This document shows positions 26,213 through 35,012 of a stretch of DNA of 45,818 bases, in pieces; within the stretch, counting starts at the first letter, position 1, and every line of letters begins with the position of its first letter. The DNA lies in the NCBI RefSeq assembly GCF_003286125.1, contig NZ_QMED01000013.1:79847-125664 (forward strand). Reading direction: 5' to 3'. The notes under the pieces are model-generated. The model saw nothing but the letters and a program-made list of their open reading frames with translations. It ran no database searches and was not told where the DNA came from. The position numbers were made by a program, and so were the translations under genes. The DNA comes from Algibacillus agarilyticus. GTDB lineage: Bacteria; Pseudomonadota; Gammaproteobacteria; Enterobacterales; Alteromonadaceae.

Positions 26213-27883
26213 ATGAAAAGCTCAAACAACATTTTAAAACTTTCAGCAATCTGTTTAGCACTTACCGGTGCATTTAGTTCAAGTGCTTTTGCCGCGACAC
26301 CTTCTGTTATCACCGATAATGGCAATGATGGCAACGTGGCTGCTAACACAATCGATAATGATCCAACATTCAGCACACGTTGGTCTGCCAATGGTAACGA
26401 CGGTAGCCAATGGGTTCGTTATGATTTTGGCTCAGCAACCAGTCTAAGCGGCCTCAATATTGCTTTTTATAAAGGCGACCAACGACAAACTTATTTCAGA
26501 ATTCAAAGCTCAAACGACGGTTCAAATTGGACAACTCAAATTGATGCAAGCAGTACAGGTAGCTCGGGTTCAACGACCGGCTTAGAAAACTATAGTTTTA
26601 ACGATAACGTATCAGCACGTTATTTTCGTATTCAAGGCTTTGGTAATAGTTCAAACACATGGAACAGCTTAACTGATGTTGAATTTATTGATGGCGGTGA
26701 ACCGGTTATTCGTACAAGCGTACCAGGCTTAATTCAAGCTGAAGATTACAATGCGGCATACGATACGACGGCGGGCAATACGGGTGGTCAATATCGTGCA
26801 GATGATGTTGATGTACAAACAACGAATGATACTGACGGTGGTTATAACGTTGGTTGGATTAAATCAGGTGAATGGTTAGAGTATCCAATTTCTGTTACTA
26901 GTGCCGGTACATATACTGCCGATATTCGTGTGGCGTCTTCGCGTTCAACGGGTACATTTGATGTATTAGTTGATGGAAACACTAAAGCCAACGTAGAAGT
27001 CGGCCACACGGGGGGATGGCAATCTTGGACCACTCAAACCGTTAATTTAGGTACGCTAAGTGCTGGTAATCATACTATTCGTATCAATGTTACTGGCAGT
27101 GATTTCAACTTAAACTGGGTTGAGCTTAAAAAAGAATCCGGTCCAATTACCGGTACAGGCTTTGATTGGGATGGTTGGAAAGTAACAATGCCGGTTAATG
27201 GCGATACGTTTTATGGTGATGGCAATACGAGCAGTGCAGCAGAAATTCAGCCTGCCGGTTGTACCGATGCTACATTTGACGAAGATTTAGCTAACGAATA
27301 CTTCTGGTCAGACAGTGAAGGTTTACACTTCAAAGTACCGATGAACTTAGATGGCAAAACACCTAATACATCGTATATTCGTTCAGAGTTACGTGAATTA
27401 CACGATTGGTCACCTTGTGGCACAACAAGCGAAGCTAACTGGGCGTTTGGCGGTAACCACACCTTAAATGCAACGATTAGAATTGACGATTACAACCGAG
27501 ATACAGCCAAAGTTGTAGTGGGGCAAATTCATGGTCACGATGTGAGTTATGCAACGATCAAACTACACTGGGAAGGCGATAGCAAACCTATCCGTGTTAT
27601 TTATAATACAACGCCTGCAACGTCTTCATCAGAATCGGTCAATCTTGGCTATGTTGATTCTTCAGGTTTTTGGGATTACAGCATTAAAATGACCGACACC
27701 GGTATTGAATTATCAGCCGGTGGTGTGACCGAAACATTAACCTTTGGTAATGAATTAAACAATGCTTGGAAAGATGAAACTTTCTATTTCAAAGCCGGTT
27801 TATATCCACAGCAAAAGCCAGATGCCAGCTCAACTGTGATATACGAAGCGACATTCTCAAATGTTGAAGTTATTCATGACTAA
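26213..27883 (+). CDS. Secreted alginate lyase, PL7, with F5/8C-like and CBM6 modules
   Basis: Exported enzyme that cleaves alginate by beta-elimination. The start is taken as ATG 26213 (556 aa); another ATG is two codons upstream. A signal peptide of about 28 residues ends SSSAFA-ATPS. Residues about 30-160 resemble a discoidin (F5/8 type C, CBM32-like) module. Residues 170-305 form a CBM6 (IQAEDYNA, NTGGWQSWTTQTV, NLNWVELK). From about 315 the PL7 catalytic domain shows its three signatures: RSELR (in SYIRSELRELHD), QIH (VVGQIHGHD) and YFKAGLYPQ. The catalytic His and Tyr are therefore present. A terminator follows, so it is monocistronic. The CBM6 is closely similar to the one in the lipoprotein at 31587. 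Confidence 0.93.
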   Translation: MKSSNNILKLSAICLALTGAFSSSAFAATPSVITDNGNDGNVAANTIDNDPTFSTRWSANGNDGSQWVRYDFGSATSLSGLNIAFYKGDQRQTYFRIQSSNDGSNWTTQIDASSTGSSGSTTGLENYSFNDNVSARYFRIQGFGNSSNTWNSLTDVEFIDGGEPVIRTSVPGLIQAEDYNAAYDTTAGNTGGQYRADDVDVQTTNDTDGGYNVGWIKSGEWLEYPISVTSAGTYTADIRVASSRSTGTFDVLVDGNTKANVEVGHTGGWQSWTTQTVNLGTLSAGNHTIRINVTGSDFNLNWVELKKESGPITGTGFDWDGWKVTMPVNGDTFYGDGNTSSAAEIQPAGCTDATFDEDLANEYFWSDSEGLHFKVPMNLDGKTPNTSYIRSELRELHDWSPCGTTSEANWAFGGNHTLNATIRIDDYNRDTAKVVVGQIHGHDVSYATIKLHWEGDSKPIRVIYNTTPATSSSESVNLGYVDSSGFWDYSIKMTDTGIELSAGGVTETLTFGNELNNAWKDETFYFKAGLYPQQKPDASSTVIYEATFSNVEVIHD

Positions 27884-27953
27884 ATACCCCGCTAATTTTA
27901 TGCTGCTTTATTGGGTTGCATATCGATAAGCAGCAATGCTTATAATCGACAAG

Positions 27954-27982
27954 AACGCTCACTTTTAAGTGAGCGTTTTTTT
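27954..27982 (+). terminator. Intrinsic terminator after the alginate lyase
   Basis: AACGCTCACTT / AAGTGAGCGTT, an 11-bp perfect inverted repeat, then a run of seven T, 70 bp after the lyase stop codon. Confidence 0.92.
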
Positions 27983-28488
27983 ACTTGTTATACCGCAACG
28001 ATATACGCGATCTTAATGCCAATATGCCAATCGAGCGCATTCACGAATAAGCTGAGGTTATCGTTTTTTATCGCTAACGAAAAACTTAAAATCGCGGTCG
28101 ATCATCAAAGTGGCACTTATCAAAATGATATTCAATTAAAAAATAAAAACCCCTGAAAATAAGCCTAATCATATTGCAGAGTTTAAATAAGTTAGATAAT
28201 CTTAAACCGCTCGATGAATAAAAACGTTTTAGTCTCCTCTATCGTAGGATGTCGACCGCAAGATGTCGACTACAGGACATTCATCAGCAAGTTGGATTTA
28301 AAACATGGGCAATAAGCCATGTAGAACGGTTACAAAAGGACTTGAATATATGAACACTCATCAGTGTATGCTGCTAAAAATTACATCAACGTATTTGTTA
28401 TTCTTCCCCTCTTTTAACTAACCCTACTTTATAAACGTACCCTTAATGGGTTTTCGCTAAATTATAACTGTCACTATAAAAGGCCACC
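27983..28488. other. 506-bp stretch without a confident gene
   Basis: A frame on the plus strand gives KLKIAVDHQSGTYQNDIQ and ends at 28156. It looks like coding sequence but has no credible start, since its upstream part runs through the terminator, so it may be a decayed gene end. At about 28245-28275 there is a 14-bp direct repeat (GGATGTCGACCGCA, then AGATGTCGACTACA). Nothing else is recognised. Confidence 0.4.
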
Positions 28489-29031
28489 ATGAAACCGTAT
28501 TTTCTTTTCATTACATTATTGCTTATTTCCAGCACCGTTATCGCTAAGCCGTATAGCCTTTTTTCAGTGCAAGCTATCCAAGGGCAAGATAGTTTAAATC
28601 ATTCAAGCTCTGCTTTTTTTAATATTGGGATGGGCCTCGCAAACGACTTTGGTTTGTATAGTGAAGTGACATTAGGTGTTAATGCGGAAGAAGTTTTCTC
28701 TGAATTATTAAATTCAGATCAGGCAACTGTTGATTTTAATCAGCAATCAGGCAAGGTCGATTTTATCTTAGGTTATCGATTAGACTTAAACCGATATTCT
28801 TATATGAGATTTGGTGCGGGCTTCGATTGTGCTGTTTTTAGAGAAGATTGTTTAGCTTTAAAAGATGACTATAACAATTGCGAAAACAAATATGAGTTTG
28901 GCCCCGCCTATACCGTGAGCTATTTCATCGGTAAAGATAAAGCCCGTTTTGGTTTAGAGTTCCACCGATATGACCTTTCATCTACAAGAAAGTACAACGG
29001 ATTGTCGCTGACTTTGAGGGGAGCTTATTAA
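28489..29031 (+). CDS. Exported protein of unknown function, possibly a small outer-membrane barrel
   Basis: 180 aa with a clear signal peptide (KPYFLFITLLLISSTVIA, cleavage before KPYS). The mature part alternates polar and hydrophobic residues in short strands (FFNIGMGLANDFGLYSEVTLGVN, VDFILGYRLDLN, MRFGAGFD, LSLTLRGAY) and ends in an aromatic residue, as outer-membrane beta-barrels do. Three cysteines occur in the middle (FDCAVFREDCLAL, YNNCE). I do not recognise the family. It is followed by the attC-like repeat at 29141, so it could be the gene of a mobile cassette. Confidence 0.65.
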   Translation: MKPYFLFITLLLISSTVIAKPYSLFSVQAIQGQDSLNHSSSAFFNIGMGLANDFGLYSEVTLGVNAEEVFSELLNSDQATVDFNQQSGKVDFILGYRLDLNRYSYMRFGAGFDCAVFREDCLALKDDYNNCENKYEFGPAYTVSYFIGKDKARFGLEFHRYDLSSTRKYNGLSLTLRGAY

Positions 29032-29140
29032 TTCTAAATTCGCTGCGTAAATTGAATATAGCGATCATTAAAAAACATAGATCAAAAAGCCTACCTCATA
29101 GTTAGATACCATCGTTATATACCTTTGTTTCTACTTGCGC

Positions 29141-29278
29141 CTTTTGATGTTTTTATATCCGCCTATAAACAATATAAATTGTTATGTGTTAGCGTATTTG
29201 TTAAAAATACAGTAAGTTGAAAATGCGCGCTGATTTAGCTGGAAAAGACGAAAATCGTACACGATTAAATTGTTAAGT
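29141..29278. repeat. 138-bp attC-like repeat E1
   Basis: Aligns with 35344-35481 over equal length with roughly three bases in four identical (shared blocks TTTGATGTTTTTATATCCGC, GTTAAAAATACAG, CGATTAAA). The two arms are partly complementary to each other with unpaired bases, and the right end is TTGTTAAGT, fitting the attC core GTTRRRY. The GIY-YIG gene starts 22 bp later. Confidence 0.6.
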
Positions 29279-29299
29279 TTTACAGGGAATTTTGAAAAT

Positions 29300-30187
29300 A
29301 TGTCTAAGTTTGGTCGAAGTATAAGAATATTTTTAGCTGATGGAAGTCCTACTGGGTTACGCCATGTTGAAATAGCTAATTGGTCTGGTCAAGCTCTTGC
29401 TTGTCCTCGAAGTCGCTTTTCAGAATTAGGGAATTGGGAAGAATCAAAACGACCTGGAGTCTATTTTTTATTTGAGAACTCCGCTGGTGATAATAATGTC
29501 GCATATATTGGTGAATCGGAAGACGTATTTAAAAGATTGGCAGATCATGACCGTAAAAAAGAGTTCTGGAATGAGGTTATCATTTTTACTAGCAAAGATG
29601 AAAACTTAACTAAAGGTCATATTAAGTACTTAGAGGCAAGGCTCGTAGAAATTAGTAAATCAGCCGATAGATATGATTTAGAAAATAGTAATACACCAAC
29701 TAAATCTAACCTTCCTCGCGCTGACGCTGCAGCAATGGAAGAGTTTGTCGAAAATATTCGTATTGTTCTAGGTAGTTTAAGCCACAGGATTTTAGAGTCT
29801 GTTTCTTCAGGTGCTGTTCAAATTATTGTAGAGCCAAAAGAAGACTCTCTAATAAATTATGAATTTAGTTTTAAAGTAAGTAAAGTGATTGCACAAGGTA
29901 GAGTTACAGATGACGGCTTTTTATTATTGAAAGGCTCGCAAATCGCACATAGATCGTCATCGAGTATGCCGGGTAAAAATCTACTCATTAAAGAGCAAAT
30001 GATCGCGGATGGTCTTCTAGAGGATAAAGGCCATTTCTACCTTTTGCTTAAAGATAAGCTTATGAGTTCATCGTCGTATGCCGCCGCATTAGTTGCAGGT
30101 AATAGCCGTAGTGGTCCACAAAGTTGGAAAACCTCTGAAGGTGAGAATTTAAAAGTAATCGAAGAGCGGTTGGTAAGCAAAACCTAA
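29300..30187 (+). CDS. GIY-YIG nuclease-family protein with DUF4357 domain
   Basis: 295 aa from ATG 29300, where CAGGGA is suitably placed; the frame begins earlier at a TTG. The first part carries a GIY-YIG-like fold: PGVYFLFENS (about residue 54) stands for GIY and NVAYIGESEDVFKRLADHD (about 69-87) for YIG with the following Arg. A conserved Glu appears in YLEARLVEIS. Residues from about 210 (VTDDGFLLLKGSQIAHRSSS to SWKTSEG) match DUF4357, a common C-terminal partner of this domain. Such proteins are usually annotated as endonuclease-like with unknown role. No restriction or methyltransferase gene accompanies it. Confidence 0.8.
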   Translation: MSKFGRSIRIFLADGSPTGLRHVEIANWSGQALACPRSRFSELGNWEESKRPGVYFLFENSAGDNNVAYIGESEDVFKRLADHDRKKEFWNEVIIFTSKDENLTKGHIKYLEARLVEISKSADRYDLENSNTPTKSNLPRADAAAMEEFVENIRIVLGSLSHRILESVSSGAVQIIVEPKEDSLINYEFSFKVSKVIAQGRVTDDGFLLLKGSQIAHRSSSSMPGKNLLIKEQMIADGLLEDKGHFYLLLKDKLMSSSSYAAALVAGNSRSGPQSWKTSEGENLKVIEERLVSKT

Positions 30188-30216
30188 GTCTATTCAGCAG
30201 GAAAAAACAGTTGATT

Positions 30217-31362
30217 TTACTTCTGCGTCGCTAATTTAACTTGGTAGCGAGTACTTCTGCCGCCTTTATCAAGTTTAATTAAGCAGTCTTTGGTTACCAG
30301 TTCGGTCAAATCTCTAGTCGCTGTTGCTTTACTCACTTTAGCCAGTGATTGGTATTTTGATGCGTTAATTCCGTCATTAAATTCTTCACCAAAATTATTC
30401 AGCAAACGGTTTAATACTTTGATTTGTCTTTCACTTAATACGGTTTGGCTATGCTTGTGCCAAAATTTGGATTTGTTGAGTACGCGATCAATTCTAAAGC
30501 GCCCATGTTCAATGGTTTCGGTCAATACATCTAAGAACCAGATTAGCCATGTTGTGATATCTAATTCGTTATTGGAGCTTATTTGTGATGCGGCTTTTAG
30601 GTTTTGGGTCAATTCAAGGTGATCATAATAGCTATTGCGATATTTTTCTATTGTCGCGCTTAATGAGTAAAAACGAATTGACGTTTTATCTGCTTGCGCT
30701 AATGCGCGATCCGTTATGGCTCTGGCTAAGCGACCATTACCGTCATCAAATGGGTGCAGCGTCAAAAACCATAAGTGTGCGATACCGGCTTTAAGCAATG
30801 GGTGAACTTTATTGTCGGTTGAGTTAAACCAGTCAATAAATCGTGTTAGTTCGTTTGCTAATACCGATTTAGGCGGTGCTTCAAAATGGACTGTTTGTTG
30901 CCGACCCCGGTAAGAAATGACCTGCATAGGTTCATTTCCCCTAAGCTCGCCTAATATGAGTGAACCTAATAAGGGTGGTTCGGGAAAGAGTAGAGCTTGC
31001 CATTCGCATAGGGTTTCAACGGTTAACGGGTTATCTAAATTTTCAGTTGCAAGCACTAACATAGCAACTAAGCTATCCGTTTGCTTGGTGCTAGGTTTTA
31101 AACCCGAAGTGTGTAAGCCGAGTTGTTTAGCAACAGATGATCGTACCGAGCCGACATCTAGCTTTTCGCCCTCTATTTGGGAAGTGCGAATAGCATTTTG
31201 CAGTAAGGCATCCATTTGTGCTTCTTTATCAATAGGCTGAGGAAGGCTAGTTGAATAATCTAGCAATCTTTGTTTGGCTTGCGCTACTTCGTTTAATTTT
31301 TTGCTTATAACGCTTTCATCAAAACTAAATTGAGGCCATAAATCAGATTGCCAAATATACAT
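30217..31362 (-). CDS. Fic family protein with DUF4172 and winged-helix domains
   Basis: Predicted AMP transferase (filidation of protein hydroxyls with AMP from ATP). N-terminal YIWQSDLWPQFSFDESVI is the DUF4172 segment. TSQIEG near residue 61 fits the inhibitory helix motif (S/T)xxxE(G/N), so the enzyme is likely self-inhibited (class II). The catalytic motif is HPFDDGNGRLAR near residue 204, with all key residues present. The last 80 residues (LSERQIKVLNRLLNNF, then ATATRDLTELVTKDCLIK) form a winged helix, so it may bind DNA and control itself. AAGGG precedes ATG 31362. A striking four-half-site palindrome lies 23-85 bp upstream. No toxin-antitoxin partner gene is seen. Confidence 0.92.
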   Translation of the reverse strand: MYIWQSDLWPQFSFDESVISKKLNEVAQAKQRLLDYSTSLPQPIDKEAQMDALLQNAIRTSQIEGEKLDVGSVRSSVAKQLGLHTSGLKPSTKQTDSLVAMLVLATENLDNPLTVETLCEWQALLFPEPPLLGSLILGELRGNEPMQVISYRGRQQTVHFEAPPKSVLANELTRFIDWFNSTDNKVHPLLKAGIAHLWFLTLHPFDDGNGRLARAITDRALAQADKTSIRFYSLSATIEKYRNSYYDHLELTQNLKAASQISSNNELDITTWLIWFLDVLTETIEHGRFRIDRVLNKSKFWHKHSQTVLSERQIKVLNRLLNNFGEEFNDGINASKYQSLAKVSKATATRDLTELVTKDCLIKLDKGGRSTRYQVKLATQK

Positions 31363-31384
31363 AATTTACCCTTTTTAACGTTGT

Positions 31385-31447
31385 GAGCCGAATAAAGTCT
31401 ATTATTCGGCTCAATATATGAGCTGAATAATAGGCTTTATTCGGCTT
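31385..31447 (-). promoter_or_regulatory. Nested palindromic operator upstream of fic
   Basis: Four half sites of AGCCGAATAA: GAGCCGAATAA (31385-31395), TTATTCGGCTC (31402-31412), GAGCTGAATAA (31420-31430) and TTATTCGGCT (31437-31446). Each pair forms a hairpin, and the whole 63 bp is itself a near-perfect palindrome centred on 31416. Confidence 0.8.
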
Positions 31448-31496
31448 ATGGGCAATTATTATCAGTTTTGAGGGGCTTTCTTTTTTATTGCATTTT

Positions 31497-31526
31497 AAAG
31501 CCCCAGTTAATGACTAGGGCTTTTTT
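31497..31526. terminator. Terminator between the CBM6 lipoprotein gene and fic
   Basis: AAAGCCCCAGT pairs with ACTAGGGCTTT (one C/A mismatch), loop TAATG. The T run is strong on the plus strand; on the minus strand, where the upstream lipoprotein gene needs it, only TTT and AT-rich sequence follow. Direction is therefore uncertain. Confidence 0.6.
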
Positions 31527-31586
31527 GTTTTTGAGTACCTTGGTTTGCGTTAGCTGGTTGAAGTTAACCGAAGCCGGTTTATCGTT

Positions 31587-34500
31587 TTAAAGTGATTTTA
31601 AAAAATCCAACAAGTCGGTTTTTTGCTGCACGCTAAGAGCTTGGTAAGCGTTGGTGGTTAATTGTGCTTCGCCACCGTGCCATAAAATGGCTTCTTCAAT
31701 TGTCCGTGCGCGTCCATCATGCAAATAACCGACTCGATTTATGTCTGCGGCGCTTTGTGCCAGCGAGATTGAATCATTCGCTTTGTTGTCTCTTACCATG
31801 ACATCTGCGGCATGACCTAATCCCCATAACGGTGCGGTGCGCCATTCGGCGCCGGTGGCAGTGCCTTCTGCTAAGTTATCGGCTAGGCCTTCACCCATAT
31901 CATGCAATAGCATATCTGTGTAAGGATGGATCGTTTGGCTGCGCAGTTCGGCTAATGGATGATAAGGCGTTGTGGTTACCGAAGGGCGATGGCAATCGGC
32001 ACAGCCTATTTCGGTAAATAAGTTTTGACCCACGACAATGTCATAATCACGGCGAGCGGGCAAACCTAATAAACTTATATAGGTTACGAGCTTGTCGAGG
32101 TGTATATCGTCTAACTCTGAACCTGAGCTGTCGCAATCGGTTTGCTGTGTTCCACAATCTGGCTTAGGTAATACCGAGGTCATTACGCCCATATCGGTAT
32201 TAAACGCAGCTGCGACTTGGTGTTTTACACTGGCGGTGCCTGCTTTGTAACCAAAGCGACCTACACGTTGCTCGCCGGTTATTGGGTCGGTAACAACCGA
32301 TGCCCGTCCTGATATGCCATCGTTATTGGTGTCGTTGGCATCTTGCCACGATAGTATCTCATGTTCGGGGATGGCTTCTAATAACCCTAAACCGACTAAC
32401 TGCGGTGCTATTCGAGCTGAGAATTGCACCGGAGAGCCTTGTGTAAACACATAATTAGGTGTGCGCAAACCATTGGCTAACTCGGTCCACGGGCCTAATG
32501 TAACTTGACCTTCTGATGTGCCGGTCGTGGCATTGTCGGCTATTTCAGGTTGTAGCACTCGCCCTTTAAGTGGGTCGGGTGCGCCGTTTTCGTCGCCTAT
32601 TTTGAATACCCATTTATCAAGTTCGGTGCCTACATCCGACACTAAGGCTCGGCCGTTACGTATATGACACGCTGCACACGCATTATTAATATAGTGGTTG
32701 CCCGCTTTGCCTATTTGTTCGGTCCATATTATGTTTTCTGCACGTTCATCATGTTCACCGGTTTCAAAATTAGTGTGGTGTACACGTCGGCCTTCAACCC
32801 AAGGTTGTGCATTTTCGGCATTCATATTGGTTGCCATGCCCATAAAGCGGCCTGCGGGCTCTTCGCTATAGTTGTAGCCAAGTGTGGTGCCACCACCCGA
32901 TAAGCCAGCGGCAGGAATAGGATAGCTATCGTCAAATTCGGTGCGATCCCATTCAAAAGGGTGCACACCTGCTTGACCGGTTATGTATAAAAAGGTGGTA
33001 CCGTAATAATTAAGTCGTGAACCTGCCGGTGGGTTAATTAAAAATTGGCTGGCTTCAAACTCCATTCGACGACCGGTGGTGAGCGGAATAATGGGCCCGT
33101 TGCTTTGCCATTCATCGACTATGTTTAAGGTGTATTTGAATTGATGACCGTCGTCACTGACTTTTTCAAAATTGTTATCCCATGTGCCACGCCCTACATA
33201 AACCACACCGGTTTCGTTTGGGTTGGCTTTGGCTTCATCTTTTTGTGGATTAAAATTGAATTGCCCTGTGGTTGTTACGCCGTTGTACCACACCCTAAAC
33301 TCGCGCGCACCTAGCTCGGCTTCGGTAATAATGGTGACTTTAATCAAGCTTTGGTTGAGGGGCGTGTAATCTTCAAGCTGGATGCGGGCTGTTCTATACT
33401 CCCAATAATGGGCTAAAAAATGGTCGTAATGATCACTTGAGGTTATATCTTTAGCATGACGATCACGGCCTCGGTCGGCGATACGTGTTACCGCTACACC
33501 ATCTTCACGTGTAAAAGCCGCGTTGGGTGCCAGTGGTGTCGCTTCGTTATATAACGCAACAAATTCGCCAATGGTGCCTATTTCAACGGTATGCCACACA
33601 TCCCCATTACCGGTTGTATCGCCGACTTGGTTATCGCCTATAAAAAAGTATAAGGGTCGACCATTAAAGGTAGCTTGCAAGCTACCATCATCACGTGTAA
33701 TGGTGCCTAAGTTTTGTATGCCAGACGCTTTGCCATCGGTTACTAAAAGTGGTGGCCAATTGGTTGCACAGGTATTGTAACAGCTACTGCCGGTGGTATT
33801 TTGGTCGTTATCAAATACATAAAGCGAGAAACCTGCTTTGTCTGATTCGGTGCCGCCAACCAGTATATTATTGTTAAAAGCGACTTCGTTTAACGGGCGT
33901 ACTGCCGTGCAGCCAAGTGCATCTACGTAATCATTAATTGGCGTTTGTGGGCATGCATCTTGGTCATCAAAAATACCGTCGTTGTCGAGATCTGGACAAC
34001 CCACTTTATTTATATTTTGGCCTGTGGGCGTTAATGCACATTGGTCTGTTTCATCGCTTATGCCATCTTGATCTTCGTCTGCAATGGGCGTTAATTTGAG
34101 CCAATTTAAGTTAAAATTACCCGTGTTAACGTGCAAACGTATTTTGTGTTTGCCTGCGGTTAAAGCCAGTGAGCCTATGTTGTGAGTTTCGAATTGCTGC
34201 CACCCGCCGGTGTTACCTACTGTGGAGTTACCAATAATTGAACTCGCGAGGTCGTCTGTTAAGCTAACCGTAAAACGGCCGCCACCGGTTTCTGAAGCGA
34301 CCCTTGAGCTAAGTGCATATGAGCCTGCTGCTGTTGTTACTTCATATTCTAGCCACTCGTCTGTAACCGTCCAACCTATGCTAAAGCCACCTTCGGCATC
34401 AGTTGTGCTTTCAATATCAACATCATCTGTTTTGTATTGCCCTCCGGTGTTACCGGTATCTGAATCTTTATACGCGACGTAATCTTCGGCTTGAATGGTT

Positions 34501-34772
34501 AATATATTCGGCACATCTGGAACATTAGGCGTATCAGGCATATCAGGTGTATCAGGTGTATCAGGTGTATCGGGTGATTCCGGCGTATCGGGTGATTCGG
34601 GTGTTTCAGGCGTATTGGGAGTATCCGGTGTCTCAGATGTATCGGGTATCTCCGGCGTGTCCGGTATCGCGATGGGCGCTTGGGTATCGTCAGTTTTTGA
34701 GCCCGAGCACCCAGTAACCGATAAACACATGATAGAAAGGCTAAGCAGTAATAATTTAATAGGCTGGCTCAT
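31587..34772 (-). CDS. Lipoprotein: CBM6, TSP3 repeats, PF03640 repeat and dihaem oxidoreductase (DUF1111-type)
   Basis: Large (1061 aa) surface or periplasmic lipoprotein. The signal ends in a lipobox, SVTGC, with Cys22. Residues about 38-92 are a Pro/Asp/Thr/Glu repeat linker (PDTPE units). A CBM6 follows at about 95-225 (IQAEDYVAYKD, NTGGWQQFETHNI, NLNWLKL). Two thrombospondin type 3 calcium repeats come next (DEDQDGISDETDQC, DLDNDGIFDDQDAC). A secreted-repeat module of the PF03640 type follows (CYNTCATNWPPL, FNGRPLYFFIGD). The C-terminal half is a DHOR-type cytochrome: haem motifs CAACH (NNACAACHIRNGR) and CADCH (IGCADCHRP), with YLHDGRARTIEEAILWHGG near the end, as in dihaem peroxidase relatives. 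It may oxidise a polysaccharide or its products while anchored to it; the substrate is unknown. AAGGTG precedes the ATG. Confidence 0.88.
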   Translation of the reverse strand: MSQPIKLLLLSLSIMCLSVTGCSGSKTDDTQAPIAIPDTPEIPDTSETPDTPNTPETPESPDTPESPDTPDTPDTPDMPDTPNVPDVPNILTIQAEDYVAYKDSDTGNTGGQYKTDDVDIESTTDAEGGFSIGWTVTDEWLEYEVTTAAGSYALSSRVASETGGGRFTVSLTDDLASSIIGNSTVGNTGGWQQFETHNIGSLALTAGKHKIRLHVNTGNFNLNWLKLTPIADEDQDGISDETDQCALTPTGQNINKVGCPDLDNDGIFDDQDACPQTPINDYVDALGCTAVRPLNEVAFNNNILVGGTESDKAGFSLYVFDNDQNTTGSSCYNTCATNWPPLLVTDGKASGIQNLGTITRDDGSLQATFNGRPLYFFIGDNQVGDTTGNGDVWHTVEIGTIGEFVALYNEATPLAPNAAFTREDGVAVTRIADRGRDRHAKDITSSDHYDHFLAHYWEYRTARIQLEDYTPLNQSLIKVTIITEAELGAREFRVWYNGVTTTGQFNFNPQKDEAKANPNETGVVYVGRGTWDNNFEKVSDDGHQFKYTLNIVDEWQSNGPIIPLTTGRRMEFEASQFLINPPAGSRLNYYGTTFLYITGQAGVHPFEWDRTEFDDSYPIPAAGLSGGGTTLGYNYSEEPAGRFMGMATNMNAENAQPWVEGRRVHHTNFETGEHDERAENIIWTEQIGKAGNHYINNACAACHIRNGRALVSDVGTELDKWVFKIGDENGAPDPLKGRVLQPEIADNATTGTSEGQVTLGPWTELANGLRTPNYVFTQGSPVQFSARIAPQLVGLGLLEAIPEHEILSWQDANDTNNDGISGRASVVTDPITGEQRVGRFGYKAGTASVKHQVAAAFNTDMGVMTSVLPKPDCGTQQTDCDSSGSELDDIHLDKLVTYISLLGLPARRDYDIVVGQNLFTEIGCADCHRPSVTTTPYHPLAELRSQTIHPYTDMLLHDMGEGLADNLAEGTATGAEWRTAPLWGLGHAADVMVRDNKANDSISLAQSAADINRVGYLHDGRARTIEEAILWHGGEAQLTTNAYQALSVQQKTDLLDFLKSL

Positions 34773-34813
34773 TATAGCGTCACCTTATCTTTTATTGAGT
34801 GTGTGAGTGTCAT
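34772..34813 (-). CDS. Possible 13-codon upstream reading frame
   Basis: ATG 34813 preceded by AAGGAT encodes MTLTHSIKDKVTL and stops at TAA, whose last A is the first base of the lipoprotein ATG (TAATG). This could couple translation. It is too short to judge by composition. Confidence 0.3.
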   Translation of the reverse strand: MTLTHSIKDKVTL

Positions 34814-35012
34814 ATCAATTATCCTTGATCATAAAATTGTTTTATTTTTGTTAAAAAAAGGATATCGATTACTTTTTGCGCTGTATAGGTCAGAGCGGCC
34901 GCTTCAACTTGTCATTGTTCCGCTTGAGCTGTTTGGGTTAATTTTTGTCACATTTATCTGCAGTGTAAGCCTGTTTTTATTTGATAAATGAGTTAATTGA
35001 TCGCGTTATTCA
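34814..35012. other. Gap before MITE C, nothing recognised
   Basis: This stretch should hold the promoter of the lipoprotein gene; on the minus strand TTGATA with an 18-bp spacer and TAAAAG is a weak candidate overlapping 34785-34815. A 62-codon plus-strand frame here is hydrophobic but has no ribosome binding site or recognisable motif. Confidence 0.35.

Noticed and set aside
27911-28156. 81-codon plus-strand gene
   Set aside because: Its 5' part crosses the lyase terminator, and it has no ribosome binding site. The 3' part might be a decayed gene but cannot be supported as a CDS.
34495-34806. 103-codon plus-strand frame rich in Gly-Val-Ser
   Set aside because: It is the complement of the Pro-Asp-Thr linker of the lipoprotein; the repeat explains the open frame.
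34803-34991. 62-codon hydrophobic plus-strand gene
   Set aside because: No ribosome binding site; it overlaps the region needed for the promoter of the lipoprotein gene and has no motif.
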